Positions 24,180 to 36,095 of a stretch of DNA of 50,183 nucleotides are shown piece by piece. Position 1 is the stretch's first letter; every line of letters begins with the position of its first letter. The stretch lies in the NCBI GenBank assembly GCA_000349905.1, contig KB722745.1, positions 553,772 to 603,954 of the forward strand, written 5' to 3'. Made by a program: the position numbers and the translations under genes. The notes under the pieces are model-generated. The model was not told the DNA's origin. It did not search any database and saw nothing but the letters and a program-made list of their open reading frames with translations. The DNA comes from Volvariella volvacea V23. Taxonomy: Eukaryota; Basidiomycota; Agaricomycetes; Agaricales; Pluteaceae.

Positions 24180-25029
24180 CTCGTGTGTATAGGTAATATG
24201 CATGGCTTGAGCATGCTAGTGATAGTGGGTTGCAAGGGTATATGTATTAATACTTCAGTATCAACAAGAAAGCTTATGATCATGAGTGCTAGTGACCTCC
24301 CTCACATCCACTGTCATCTTAGGGGTGCGACCATTTCGGGTAGCCGGAAAAGCTGTTTCCCGGGGGCACCGGAGGCGGCTTTATTTGGGTTACCGGAACG
24401 ACTCTTGCACCCGTCCTCGACACCAGCGTTCTTGCCCGGGGCGTTGCTGTGAGTATACCCTTGACAATTATTCCTGACAAGCGCATTGTATGCGACGAAG
24501 GATCCTAGCAGCTCGATGGCTCATGGCACTGGCTGTTTTTACAAGAATCAGCATCTTGCACAAATAGACGCCATTTGTTTCTAGTTACACCATTCACAGA
24601 TCTGATCCCCCTTCCCATCTCTACACAGTGTATACTTGGTCATTTGATCCAAAAGACCACTAAAATGTCAATCACGCTAATCCCTTCTATGGAATGTACT
24701 TAACCCTCCAAATAAGATCTAGGGTGCTAGGAGCCACCACGCCCACATCACGATTAGGGTTCGCCTTGGTCACTTTGTGGGCTATTCTGGTTTGCCGTAC
24801 GTTTTGATGAATTATACACGTTGGGGATAATCAAAACCGCAGCTTACTGAGAAGGAGCATGCTGAGCACCAGGCTATATATAACAGCCAAGAGTGGGCGT
24901 TGCTCTCAAGTTCCCAGTGCCAGAGCGTGTGGCCCTCTCATCACCCCAATCTTTCTTCTAGCTTCCCAGCACCATTGCCTCTGCACGCGCCTCGACCTAG
25001 GTGGTTAAAGCGACAGCAAGACTACCGCT
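24180..25029. other. Intergenic region and promoter of FMO-like copy 4
   Basis: About 850 bases, no gene. Its blocks align in order with the region before copy 3 (see 20541-21518), so the duplicated unit included the promoter. A TATA element lies at 24874. Confidence 0.55.
24874..24883 (+). promoter_or_regulatory. TATA box upstream of FMO-like copy 4
   Basis: CTATATATAA, about 155 bases before the ATG at 25030, matching the spacing seen for copies 2 and 3. Confidence 0.55.
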
Positions 25030-27752
25030 ATGACGCAAGCGCTCGCTCTTCTGGGGCTACTTGGTGCGCAAGCTGCGCTGAGTTTCGTCGTCGGACAAAC
25101 ACAACTCCCTTTCCTGCACATCCCGCTCCAAGATGAAACGTCCTTTCCACTCCCTCATCGTGAACCCGAGGAAGCTTCAGCATACAGGTTCAAGTGGCCG
25201 ATCAAGAAGGTAGCTATCATTGGTGCAGGGCCTGGGTGCGTCCAAAATTCTACATCCTTCCCCATAGCTATTTCCCTCTAACTTTCGGCGCCCGCCACTT
25301 GATTCATCTCAGTGGACTTATCGCATATCGCGAGCTCACTCAAGCCGGACTCGACGTCCACCTCTTCGAGCGCGACCACGCCCCAGGCGGAAACTGGCAC
25401 TACTCTGAAGAAACACCCGTCGACGCCCCAATCCCAAACGTGGACGTTTCCATCGGGGATTACGTTCCCGATCTGCCCCCGCAGAATGTTAGATTGCCGT
25501 ACGAGGTCGTCCACAAGGAAACGGAAGACGACGAGAGTTACAAGGAGAGAAGAAGAGAGTTTAGGGGACCCAAGCCTGTTTGGGAGTCGCTGAACTCTAA
25601 TGCTCCTGCTGTAAGTGGTTAGGTTTTGTTCTGTCTGGTGATCTCCGGACGTGGTGGCGCACGATCGTCCCCTGGGTGTATGGTGCATCCATGGCGCGGG
25701 GAAGTTGGGACCCACAGAATTCAAACCTTGCTGACACTTGCTGTTTTCGTGCTGTTCTAGCCTTACCAACAAGTATGTATTCGTGCTGCGGCCGTTGATC
25801 TAGGCTTAGACTTATACCACTATCGCTTGTCACTGTGCCTTAGATCACCGAGTGGCCGTGGCCAGCTGGTACACCGTGGCGTACGTCTACAGAATTCCTA
25901 TGACTATCTCTGGATGGTCCCTTGATGTCCATCTTTCATTTTTGCATGCGCGTATATAGAGCTACCCCACGCCACTCTGCAGAAGTACCTTCGCGCGTTC
26001 GCGTCTTGGCATGGCGTTAACGTGAATGACGGAAATCCGAATGTGTCGTACAACACGAGGGTTGAGCTTGTTGAGAAGCGGTATGATGGGAATGGAAGAG
26101 AAGCCGGGTGGAGGCTGGTATTAAAGGAGATCGCGAGAGAAGATTCCAGGACTTCGAGAAAGAGCTGGAGAGAAGAGGTGATTTTTATCCGCATACCTTC
26201 ACAGCATCTGCTAACTGGTTCTTCTGCCGGTGCATCCAGAATTTCGACGCCGTTCTTGTCGCAACTGGGAGGTACAATGCTCCCTACATTCCCCCAATCC
26301 CCGGTTTAGTTGAATGGTCCAAGAAATATAGCAATAAGATCATTCACTCTCGTCAATATAGGCGTCCTCAAGGATATGCCAACGAAACTGTTCTCGTAGT
26401 TGGAGCTGCTGTGGGTCATTTCTTTTTTATGCTTCGTAAGGCCAAGCACTAAGGCTACTAGTGCTTATAGACAAGCGGAGGAGAAATTTCAAGAGATCTA
26501 AATCCGTACGCAAGAAGAATCTATCAATCCGTCCGCCCCGATAGATGTAAGCGCTTAGAACTTTCCTTGTCAATTATGCCAACCTGATTCCTTCTTCCTT
26601 GAACTACTCAGCCAACAAGACCCACTACAACATTCCAGAGCTCATCCGTCGCGTCCCAAGGAACGCCACAATCATCGGCGAAATTAAGAAATTCCATCCA
26701 CCTACGGAATACATCCAAGACGCGAGAATCGAGCTGACGAATGGCACGGTAAGTAACCACGTTCATATTCTGACCCTGCTGACGCTGGCACCACCTAGAT
26801 CATAACTGGAATAGACAGAATCATATTCGGAACAGGGTATAGATACTCCTTCCCCTTCCTTCGTGACTACCACAACTCCTCCGTCCCGTTGGATCACAAC
26901 CCACCTCGATCGGAGGTTCAGCCAATTGTAACGGATGGAACGCATCTGAGAGCACTGCACTTGGATGTATTCTACATCCCGGATCCAACTTTAGCCTTCA
27001 TAAACAGTAAGTGTCGTTCTACTTTCTTGCTAGTTATTTCTTCCCTTTTTATTACTTGTACGTGCATCTTACATATGCCTCCCTCCTTCTCTAGTGAACG
27101 TCGGCATGCAAGCATTTACATATGCCGAATATATCGCTCTCGCAATAGCAAAAGTGTGGTCTGGTACAGCTCACATACCTGATACCGAAGAATTGTGGAG
27201 GCTACATGAAGAGAGGGTTAAAGTCTACGATGGGTACGGTAGGCATTTCCAATTCTTAGGCACCGCAAGATCTAGAAGTGAGTTTTTTTGGTTTGAATGA
27301 TTTTGAGGCATGAGCGACTAACCTTTGCCTTTTCCTTTGTGCTATAGCCCTTTTGAGGTATTTTATTGGATGGCTGAATAGCGCTGCGTATAAATACGGT
27401 GGTAGACAGGTGAGCTTCCCCTGGGCTTATTGTGACCCTCATCGTGTCCACTAATCATTTCCTACCCGCGTAGATCAATCAACTTCCAGCAGAGTAAGCC
27501 CTCCCTATTCAATATCTCGACTTCCCCCCTTCCCCGATCTCACATCGACTTTCTAGCTACAACCAAATTGTTGCTCTCTGGTGGCAAGCACGCTTCGGGC
27601 TGCCTGGCTTACCCGAGACCCAGCCTGGCTCTGGTTCGTCTCCCTCCATGGTTGGTGGCTCCGAGGTCGACTGGGCTGGAGTTGTCCAAGGCACAGCGAG
27701 CCAGGATGAGGTGGACAGGCTTTGGGATATCGTCACCAGCGATTGGTGGTAA
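25030..27752 (+). CDS. Secreted FMO-like flavoprotein (array copy 4)
   Basis: The best-resolved member: 13 exons (25030-25235, 25313-25610, 25761-25772, 25844-25880, 25960-26177, 26240-26410, 26471-26546, 26612-26748, 26799-27006, 27095-27277, 27348-27409, 27474-27493, 27557-27752), all GT-AG and in frame, giving 607 residues. Residues 1-20 (MTQALALLGLLGAQAALSFV) are a signal peptide. The FAD motif GAGPGG ends at residue 69, whose codon is split by intron 1. A 12-nt exon encodes PYQQ. The second dinucleotide motif (VVGAATSGGEISRD, about 310-323) has Ala for the second Gly of GxGxSG. HSRQYRRP and GTGYRYSFPFL fit the FMO family; other copies have ATGY. Sequons NVS, NET, NAT, NGT and NSS are present. 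The chain is longer than yeast Fmo1 (about 430 residues) because of N- and C-terminal extensions; it ends TSDWW. Likely FAD-dependent; NADPH use and substrate are uncertain. Confidence 0.93.
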
Positions 27753-30416
27753 CTCACTTTACAATTGCACAATCATAATGGCGTGCGTGTACGATAGCCA
27801 AGCGTATCGACCCGACCCGTCACGGTGATGCTTGGTCGACGTCATGCGAGGGGGGGCTTTCAATTCAATTCAATTTATGATCAGACGATCCATACTATGA
27901 CGCCCTGCGGATCTCAATCGACATGTCTTTGATCCCGTCCCGCGTGTCGGAGTCAGATTAGATTTCAATGGGAAGAGTTTTAGATTGAGATCTCCGCCCG
28001 CGTGCAGATACCGTGGTGGGACGGTAGTTGGGATGGAAGAGGTCAATTCAGTCGTGGTCCCAATTTGGGCCCTCTTTTACTCGGGTCTGTGTCGCAATCA
28101 GGCGCTACTAACTGTAATGTACTCACAAAATTTAAAGAGCCTAGACTTAGAGACTGCTAGGCTGCGTACGTTGCTGCTGTCCAGCTCACCTAACCTTGCG
28201 TTAGCATAGGGGACCTCGGACTCTGCTAGTGCTGATGATTAATCGATCAGCACTCTTCTTCAAATGGGACGAACGGAGTTGCTGACATTGAGAGGTGCTA
28301 ACTGGATATCTGAGTCCTAGCACATACATAGCACCACCATCTCAAACTCGAAGTAAGTGGGCTAGAGGGAATCAGTAATGGTTACAAACTCGTTTGATCC
28401 AGCAGGTCCAGGAAAGCGCATGTATTTTTCTTGCATTTATTTCTTAATAAACGATGTCAGGCTGTGCGAATCGGACTTGGACTCGGGTCCGTGTGAACGC
28501 CTACTGTACTAGAAGTGAGCTAGCGCCGATACGCACACTCGCTAGCAGTGTCAAACTTTATTACGACTACTCTACCCACCGATTTCATGCGGATGTATGT
28601 ACCTGTACGTTGTGGAGGCCCGAATCGGAGGCTTCTCGTTCGCATTCGCAATCGCAAGCACGCCTTCACTAGCACCAGAGCTTTATAATCAAAAGTCCAA
28701 CTCGAACCTCGCCGAGAATCGGAAGGAAGAAGGCTTACGATACGTAGGTGCATGCTGTATGCAGCGCTAAGCAGGAAATCCGAGTCCGAGCCTTCGACTT
28801 CTCTATCCCCCTTTTGCTTCTCGATCCGTTGATTCCATTCCGTCATTGCTCGTTATGGTAATGACAATGGCAGTGGTGGTGAAAGCGGTAATAGAGCTGG
28901 CCAGTGATAACCACCCTCCAATTGTTTTAGGAGGTAAGCATCATACGATCACAACGAGACTCGAGTAGGCGTACAGCCTGAACATACGTTTAGGTGTGCA
29001 CAAGAACGAATGGGGGTAGCTTGCATACATTGAGCAAGCCTGGCTCCGAGTCGCACGCCAAGCGGATTGCCGACGGCGTCACGGAACGATGGAAGGCCTA
29101 GGTCCTCGACGTAAGCAGCACGGTGCACCGGAGCGGGGCACCAGCAACCAACGCATGACAGGACGATGACTACAACTAGCAAAAAGAAGTACGGAGGCCG
29201 CAGCGCCATTGGCCAGCAACTCCGACCTCTTGTGGGCTTTGCGGTGGCGAATCTACCCGAGCGCCGGGGGTGGGGGTTGGTCATGTAGGATGGATTTGGC
29301 TGGCGTGTCCCAGGCGCAGCGGGCCCTGAGGGTATCACGGACGGACGGAAGGTGGTGAGCGCAGCCATGGAACTCCGAGGCTGGCCTCGTGGTCGAGTTG
29401 GCGGTGTGGGGGTGCTATTGTTAGACGATGCGGGGGCTCCGAGCTCGAGTCAGACTACTACTAGTGTCGGTGTGGCGTTCCTTCTGGCCGTGGCTTACGA
29501 TTGGTTGGTGGAGGTAAGTTGGGCGTGCGACCGCGATCGCGAGCGCTTCCAGAATTGTGTGCAAAGGAAGTTGGGAAGAAGTGCTTGATAGAATTCTTAG
29601 GATGTGAGCCTGTAGAGTTGTTGATCCATCAGTTTTCGAAGGACAGCGATGGCTTGCTAACATCACGCAGCAGTACGCGCGCCTCGGGTTTCAAGCCCTC
29701 ATTTTTTGCATGCGGCTTTCTCGGGTAGAGTACTAGCGATAGGCAATATAGATTATCTTTGTGGCAGTGAGCAGAGCGCAGACTAGCGTTGTAGTACTGA
29801 GTGCAGCTCCTATCTCAATTGAGGCTAGACCGCAGGCGTAGTAAGTACGCTTGCGCGATAACGGTCGGTGGCCAGGGACTACGAAAGACTGCTCTCTGCG
29901 CCAGGCACTGCTCGTGGGCATCAGGGAGATGTCGTACAATTAATCACGCTGGGCCATAGATATCGCGCGACATCAGATCTCGGGCCGAATGGAGGCTGCA
30001 GCAGAGTGCTGACGCCAGTGTCAACGAAGACGTGCTCCTGTCCAGAATGTCAGCGTGAACCGAATTACGCTTTGCGTTGGCCCAAGAGGGGCAGGCTCGC
30101 ACGGGACCAGGGCCAGCTGACCACCTTCTGGTGGGTTCACTGCCCGTACGAGTAATTCTCCATTCGCAAGTGCGTGCCGCGTTTCTATGCGTCCCTTTGC
30201 GTCAGGTCCCACGGGGAAAGGGGGGTGGAAAAGGGATCCCCGCATTGGAGCAGATTATTGCTAGAGACTGAATTACTAACAAGTTCCGTCAGAGTATTTA
30301 AGACAGACCCCACGGGCCATCTGGCGAACTCGTCACCTTGCTCCCCTCAATTTAGTCCTCGCTCCAACGCCTGCTCTCTTGCTTCCGCACCACCACCGCC
30401 GCCGCCGCTGAACACC
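27753..30416. other. Gene-poor 2.7-kb stretch between the FMO array and the ALDH pair
   Basis: I see no gene supported by splice-linked motifs. Several frames of 60-140 codons occur on both strands but have no recognisable domain. The sequence is not AT-rich and has no clear inverted or tandem repeat by eye. The last few hundred bases should contain the promoter of the ALDH at 30417. Confidence 0.45.
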
Positions 30417-32804
30417 ATGCCCTCGACCTTTTCATACGAGTGGAACACCGCCGCATTCAAGGGCAGCACGTCCTTCTCCACCGGCCTCTTCATCAACGGC
30501 CAGTGGGTCGACGGCTCAGACAACACCACCATCGAGTACGTCCCTGATCTGCCAGATAACGCGCACAATCTAATCGCCTTCGTCTAGCGTCATCAATCCC
30601 TGTGAGCCCTCTCTCCCACGCCTGACACCACCCCCATTTCTCACCTGCTTATTTTTAACTTTGCCAAACAGCCACAGGAAAGCTCATCACCAAAATTTCC
30701 GAGGCCACTCCGAAGGATGTCGACCTCGCCGTCGAGGCTGCGCAAAAGGCCTTTGACACCACCTGGGGCCTGAACGCCTCGGGGGCGAAGAGGGCAGAGC
30801 TCCTGAACAAGCTTGCGTTGTTGATGGAGGAGCGCCAGGGCGAGCTCGCTGCTCTGGAAGCTCTGGACAACGGTGAGCAGATGCACCCCATTTTCACTCC
30901 GTATATGCGCATGTTTGTGGGGCTGTATGCTGATTCGTGTGGCTTGTAGGCAAGACTTATGGCTGGGCGTTCGGCACTGACTTGAGCTTCGCCATTCAAA
31001 CCATCAAGTACTATGCTGGCTGGGCCGACAAGATTAGTGGACAGACAATCGAGGTGCGTCGTCACTCTGCCTCTAGTTTGACCGGCGTACTCACAAGAAT
31101 GGCAGACCGACGAGAAGAAGCTCATCTACACTCGCCACGAGCCCATTGGTGTCGTCGTACGTATATAGACAATCGTGGTTGATTTCTACTGACTCGTTGC
31201 TTGTCGGGTACAGGGCCAGATTATTCCTTGTGAGTCTCTTTCTACGTTGACAATATTCTTAACCGCTCACATTATCGATAGGGAACTTCCCAAGTAAGTT
31301 TAAGAAACCTGCTTCAACACGCGTACTCATAGGCTCTCAGTTCTCATGCTCACATGGAAGATTGGTCCTGGTAAGTCTTCCCAAAGCGCATGTATCCACA
31401 TGTCGCCATTCTTACCACACACACTTAGCACTGGCCACCGGAAACACCATCGTTCTCAAGGTCCGTTCTCCACTTCCATCGATCATTCCCCACCATCTAA
31501 ACTCATCCCTCCTTAACCACCCCAGCCCTCCGAGTTCACACCACTCACCGCCATCCGGATGTGCGGTCTCGTCCAAGAAGCCGGTTTCCCTCCCGGCGTC
31601 TTCAACGTCGTCACAGGCTACGGCCACACCGTCGGCGCACACATCTCCTCCCACATGAAGATTGAAAAGGTCGCGTTCACCGGAAGCACGCTGGTAGGAA
31701 GGAAGATCATGGAGGCAGCGGCCAAGAGCAACCTGAAGAACGTCACCCTGGAGTTGGGTGGAAAGAGCCCGAACATCATCTTTGACGACGCAGACTTGGA
31801 CCAGGCTGTCGAGTGGGCTGCACATGGCATCTTGTGAGTGGTGCTTTCGCGGACTGCAGGGTGTTTGGTGGCTGATTCTTTTGGCGTCGTGCAGCTGGAA
31901 TCACGGTCAAGCATGCTGCGCTGGCTCTAGGATTTTCGTCCAAGAAGGTATCTACGACAAGTTCCTCGAGAAGTTTACGGCAAAGGCAAGGTCCATCAAG
32001 GTTGGCGATCCATTCGGCGAGGGTATCGACCAAGGCCCACAAGTCTCGGAACTCCAATACAACGTGAGTTCTCATCTGCCCCCCGTCGCATTCATGCTCA
32101 CTCACCCTGTTCGTTACATCGTACAGCGTATCATGGACTACATCGACTCTGGCAAGGCAGACGGCGCCAAGGTCCAGCTCGGTGGCGATCGTTGGGGAAC
32201 CGAGGGGTACTTCATCAACCCTACCATCTTCACCGATGTCAAGCCCGACATGAAGATCGTCCGGGAGGAGATCTTTGGGCCCGTCGGTGTTGTCATCAAG
32301 TTCAAGGACGATGCTGGTCAGTAGCTTTCTGTGCATGCTCTGGGGGTTTGAACTGACGCGATGGATCGTGCAGAGGTTATCCGCCAAGCCAATGACACAA
32401 GTACGCTGACACACCGTCGTTGGGGTTGTGTTGATGCTGACGAGTGAATTTGCCAACAGCATACGGTCTCGCCTCTGCCGTCTTTACACAAAACATCAAC
32501 CGTGCAATCGAGACTGCACACAAACTCCAAGCAGGAACTGCCTGGGTACGTGTTCCCTTTCAACGGATCACCGAAAGCGCTTACTAACGTCGATGATAGA
32601 TCAACTGCGTCAATCAACTTCACCAAAATGTGCCGTTCGGTGGATACAAGCAATCCGGTATCGGACGCGAGCTGGGTGAATACGCCTTGCACAAGTGAGT
32701 CCTTCTACCTACTTCGTGTTTCGCTGCGAGTTCTGACGGTTTGGGTGTGATCTAGCTACACAAACGTCAAGGCCGTCCACGTCAACCTCGGCCACAGGTT
32801 CTAA
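30417..32804 (+). CDS. Aldehyde dehydrogenase (NAD(P)+-dependent, ALDH1/2-like)
   Basis: Oxidises aldehydes to carboxylic acids with NAD(P)+. About 500 residues in roughly a dozen exons, several very small; exon 2 is 14 nt (30588-30601). The start [16 protein letters not shown] follows a short proline-codon-rich leader and has no obvious mitochondrial presequence, so it is probably cytosolic. Recognisable segments in order: [39 protein letters not shown] (cofactor binding), [45 protein letters not shown] (active-site Glu), [16 protein letters not shown] (catalytic Cys, with a second Cys beside it), [30 protein letters not shown] and VKAVHVNLG. All motifs for activity are present. It lies tail-to-tail with another ALDH whose N-terminus is similar (MPSTF, KG.TSF.TG), so the pair probably arose by inverted duplication. 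The physiological aldehyde cannot be told from sequence. Confidence 0.95.
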
Positions 32805-33668
32805 GCTCTCCTTGCCAAAGTGGGAGTTGGCATTGGCTGTCTGCGTGCGATGATGTTGCGCTCGGTGGTTGATCGTTATCGTTAACGTTATGTTTATGGG
32901 TTGTCGTCGCTGCTGGTTCTTATCTCTCTCTTGGATATCGCTCTGTCTATCTCTTTGTCTCTCCTCCTTTTCTTCTTTCTTCATGCTACAGAAAACAAAA
33001 AAGATGTTGTATCACTATCACTAGCCATTGGATATCAATCAAGATGCCTTTTTCTCATCTTCCCGTTCCGAGTTGAAGCTCAAGCGCCAGACATCGCACA
33101 TTACCGATGCACGCTTACTAAACCATACCCACAGGCGCACCACAACCTGATGATGCTGATTTGAGCGCCCACAATTGGAGGTGGATCATGATCAAAAAAA
33201 AAACTGCGGATTACCTAAACGGGGCAATGTCGGGGATCGGCGATCAAGATCGAGCACCGCCGATCGGGAACATAAATGGTAACCGAAGGTTAATCTCAAT
33301 CTTGCGGCGTGTGGTTTGATGGATGTAATTTGATTTGATTTTCCCTCCAGAGTGCTTTTTGGGACGGCGTTGAGGGGGTGGAGTGGGAGTAGGCGGGGTT
33401 TGGGGAGTGGATTTGAGGATGGTTGCTGTCTGTGAGGGGGAGGTAGGTGAGTGGTGGGTGGTGTCGTCGTCGCCGTTGTGGATTTGATCTTTGGGTTTGG
33501 TGCGAGCGCGGGGGGTGCGGTGTCGATAGAATTAAATTTCAACGCGACGCGAGGTATAGAAAAAAGTACAGAGGACAAATTACATTATGCGAATCGTTTA
33601 CTCGGACACCAAAAACCTAGACCCAGACTCCACCCGCCGGGGAGGTACACAGCCGCACAAAAGGGCGA
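32805..33668. other. Convergent intergenic region between the two ALDH genes
   Basis: Holds the 3' ends of both ALDHs. It contains T/C-rich and A-rich tracts (A9 near 33190) and a GT-rich stretch around 33340-33530. A 128-codon Pro/Thr-rich frame on the minus strand looks like low-complexity sequence, not a gene. Confidence 0.45.
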
Positions 33669-36095
33669 TTACAACTTCATACCAAGGTTAAGATGGACGG
33701 CTTTGACCTGCGTATACCTACAAAACCACCAACAGTCAGACACCCAGCTCCAAGAAACAACAAAAAAAAGGGAGGAAAGGAGAAAAGACCAAGCCGGCTA
33801 CTCACATCTCAATCGCCCATTCGCCCATCTCGCGCCCGATACCGGACTGCTTGTACCCGCCAAAGGGCATGGCGATGTCGGGGTAGAGTGCAAAGTTGAC
33901 CCAGACCTGTCCGGACTCGATGGCGTGCGCGACGCGGATCGCGCGGCTGGCGGATTCGGAGAAGAGGTGGCAGCCGAGGCCATAGACTGTGTCGTTTGCT
34001 TGTTCGATAACGTCTGTATACAGGGAAGCGAAAAGGACGAAGAGAAAAGGGGCGAGGGAAATTTGAATTCCGTAGCGGAAAACTAGTGAGGCGAAAGTGA
34101 CTAACCTTCTTCCGTCTTGAACTTGAAGACGACTACGACGGGACCAAAGATTTCTTCCTTGACGATCTTCATGTCCTTGTGGGCGTTTGTGAAGATGGTG
34201 GGCTTGATGAAGTAACCTTGGTCTCCGTGACGCTCACCACCATAATGTACAGTGGCGCCGTCTGCCTTTCCGGAATTTATGTAGCCCATGATACGCTAGC
34301 ACACCGAAATTCAGTACACTCCACAAATAATAGGCAAAACAAGACTACGGACATCAAACTGCGTTTGAGAGACTTGAGGTCCGTGCTGGGTAGTTGATGC
34401 GAACGGGTCACCGGTTGCCTGGGTTAATTGCTGAGCAATTGCCGTAAACTTCTCGAGGAACTCGTCGTAAATTCCCTCTTGCACAAATATCCGCGATCCA
34501 CAAATGCAGCCTTGGCCCATGTTGAAGCTGTTTACAGACGGCAGTGAGCGACGACGGGCCATCAGCGCCATCGAGAGAGGAATACGTACAAGATACCGTG
34601 AGCGGCCCACTTAACGGCTTGCTCGAGGTTGGCGTCATCGAAGATGATGGTGGGACTCTTTCCGCCGAGTTCGAGTGAGACGTCCTTGATGTTGGAATCG
34701 GCAGATGCCTTGAGAATTCTGCGGCCGGTCACTGTGCTGCCCGTGAATGAGACCTTCTCGATCAATGGGTGCTCAGTGATGGCTTGGCCAACAGTGTGAC
34801 CTAGATAGGCGGTGAGCCTTGCGAACGAGAGAGCGAATGACCAGTCCGTACCGTATCCATTGACGATGTTCACCACACCAGGTGGAAATCCGGCCTCATT
34901 GAAGAGCTCTGCGATCCTCAAAGCCGTCAATGGCGTGAACTCGGAGGGCTAAAAGAGTCGTTATAATTAGGAGCTGAGGGTGTTCGACAAAGGAGTATTC
35001 TTACCTTGATGATGACCACATTTCCTGCAGCCAACGCTGGTGCAATCTTCCAGCCGAGCATCGCCTAGCGGGAGGGTCAGGTGCGCAAGACATTCGATAC
35101 TGAAAGGACGCACGAGCGGGAAGTTCCATGGAATGATTTGGCCCTATGAGGCGGGTGTGAGAGCAAGCTACCGTCAGCGCATATAGGGCACTTACAACCA
35201 CGCCGTAAGGCTCGACCCTTGTGTACGTTAATCTGTCTTCCGAGGTCTGATTGATGCCGGTCAAATGACCTGCAACGCATAAGTGTCTGGAATGCTCACC
35301 TCCTGTGTTTTTCCTGAGATCTTGTCCGCCCAACCAGCATAGTATCTGAAGGTACCAACAATCGTAGGGACGTCAGCGTTGAATGTGTTGGCATAAGTCT
35401 TGCCTGAAGACATCATAAAGATATTGAACTCAGCCAACGATGCGACACATTTTCCCAAAATCACTCACCAGAGTTGAGAGTCTCGAGGGCAGCGAGCTCA
35501 TCCCTGTGCTTCTCCAACAAGTCTGCAAACTTGTACAGCAGCCTTCCGCGAGCTACACCGGAGACTTTGAGGCCCCAAGAAGTTTTGTAGGCCTATGAGA
35601 GATACGAGTGGTCAATCCAATGTATAGGCAAGAAAAAAGGTGGGTATATGCGCACCTTCTTCGCGACCTCGGCGGCGATATCAATGTCCTTGGATGAACC
35701 AGCGAGTACAGTGGTAATGACTTCTCCGGTACCTGCGTGGTTAGAGAATGCGTCAGCAGGATGGTTGTGATGGTTTAAAGAGGCAGATGGACAAGGAAAA
35801 GAGACAACTCGTTCGCGAATAGCCGAGGTGAAACTGATACTTACTCGGGTTGATAGCGCTTTATGAATGTGAAGAAATCAACAGCCATCGGGGTGTCGCA
35901 GCGGGTTGGGCCACTCACTCAATTGTTGCAGGCTCAACGGGGTCGACATATTTGCCACCAATGAACAAACTGGGTGATGCTCAGTTTAGTACCGTGGCGC
36001 GGGTGGAGCTGGGGTGAGACAACCCACCCGGTGTTGAAGCTGGTGGCGCCCTTGTATGCGGGTGTGTCGAAGGTGTATGTGAAGGTAGAAGGCAT
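33669..36095 (-). CDS. Aldehyde dehydrogenase (ALDH1/2-like), second copy
   Basis: Second ALDH, on the opposite strand and convergent with the first. It starts at 36095 with [20 protein letters not shown] and is cut into many small exons. Conserved pieces: [99 protein letters not shown] (active-site Glu), [16 protein letters not shown] (catalytic Cys), [13 protein letters not shown] and [19 protein letters not shown]. The frame after GEWAIEM meets a stop at 33802, but a donor just before it (GTGAGT) and an acceptor 88 bases on (intron 33718-33805) join to a 49-nt last exon. That exon encodes [15 protein letters not shown], the expected ALDH C-terminus, so the real end is 33669. No targeting signal is seen. 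It differs from the first copy around the catalytic Cys and in many loops, so the duplication is not recent. Confidence 0.94.

Noticed and set aside
28949..29368. 139-codon minus-strand frame with a hydrophobic run (PYFFLLVVVIVLSCVGCWC)
   Set aside because: No recognisable domain, no splice-linked extension and no promoter or start context; GC-rich DNA gives such frames by chance.
33192..33578. 128-codon Pro/Thr/Ser-rich minus-strand frame between the ALDHs
   Set aside because: Low-complexity shadow of a GT-rich stretch; it overlaps the 3' ends of convergent genes.
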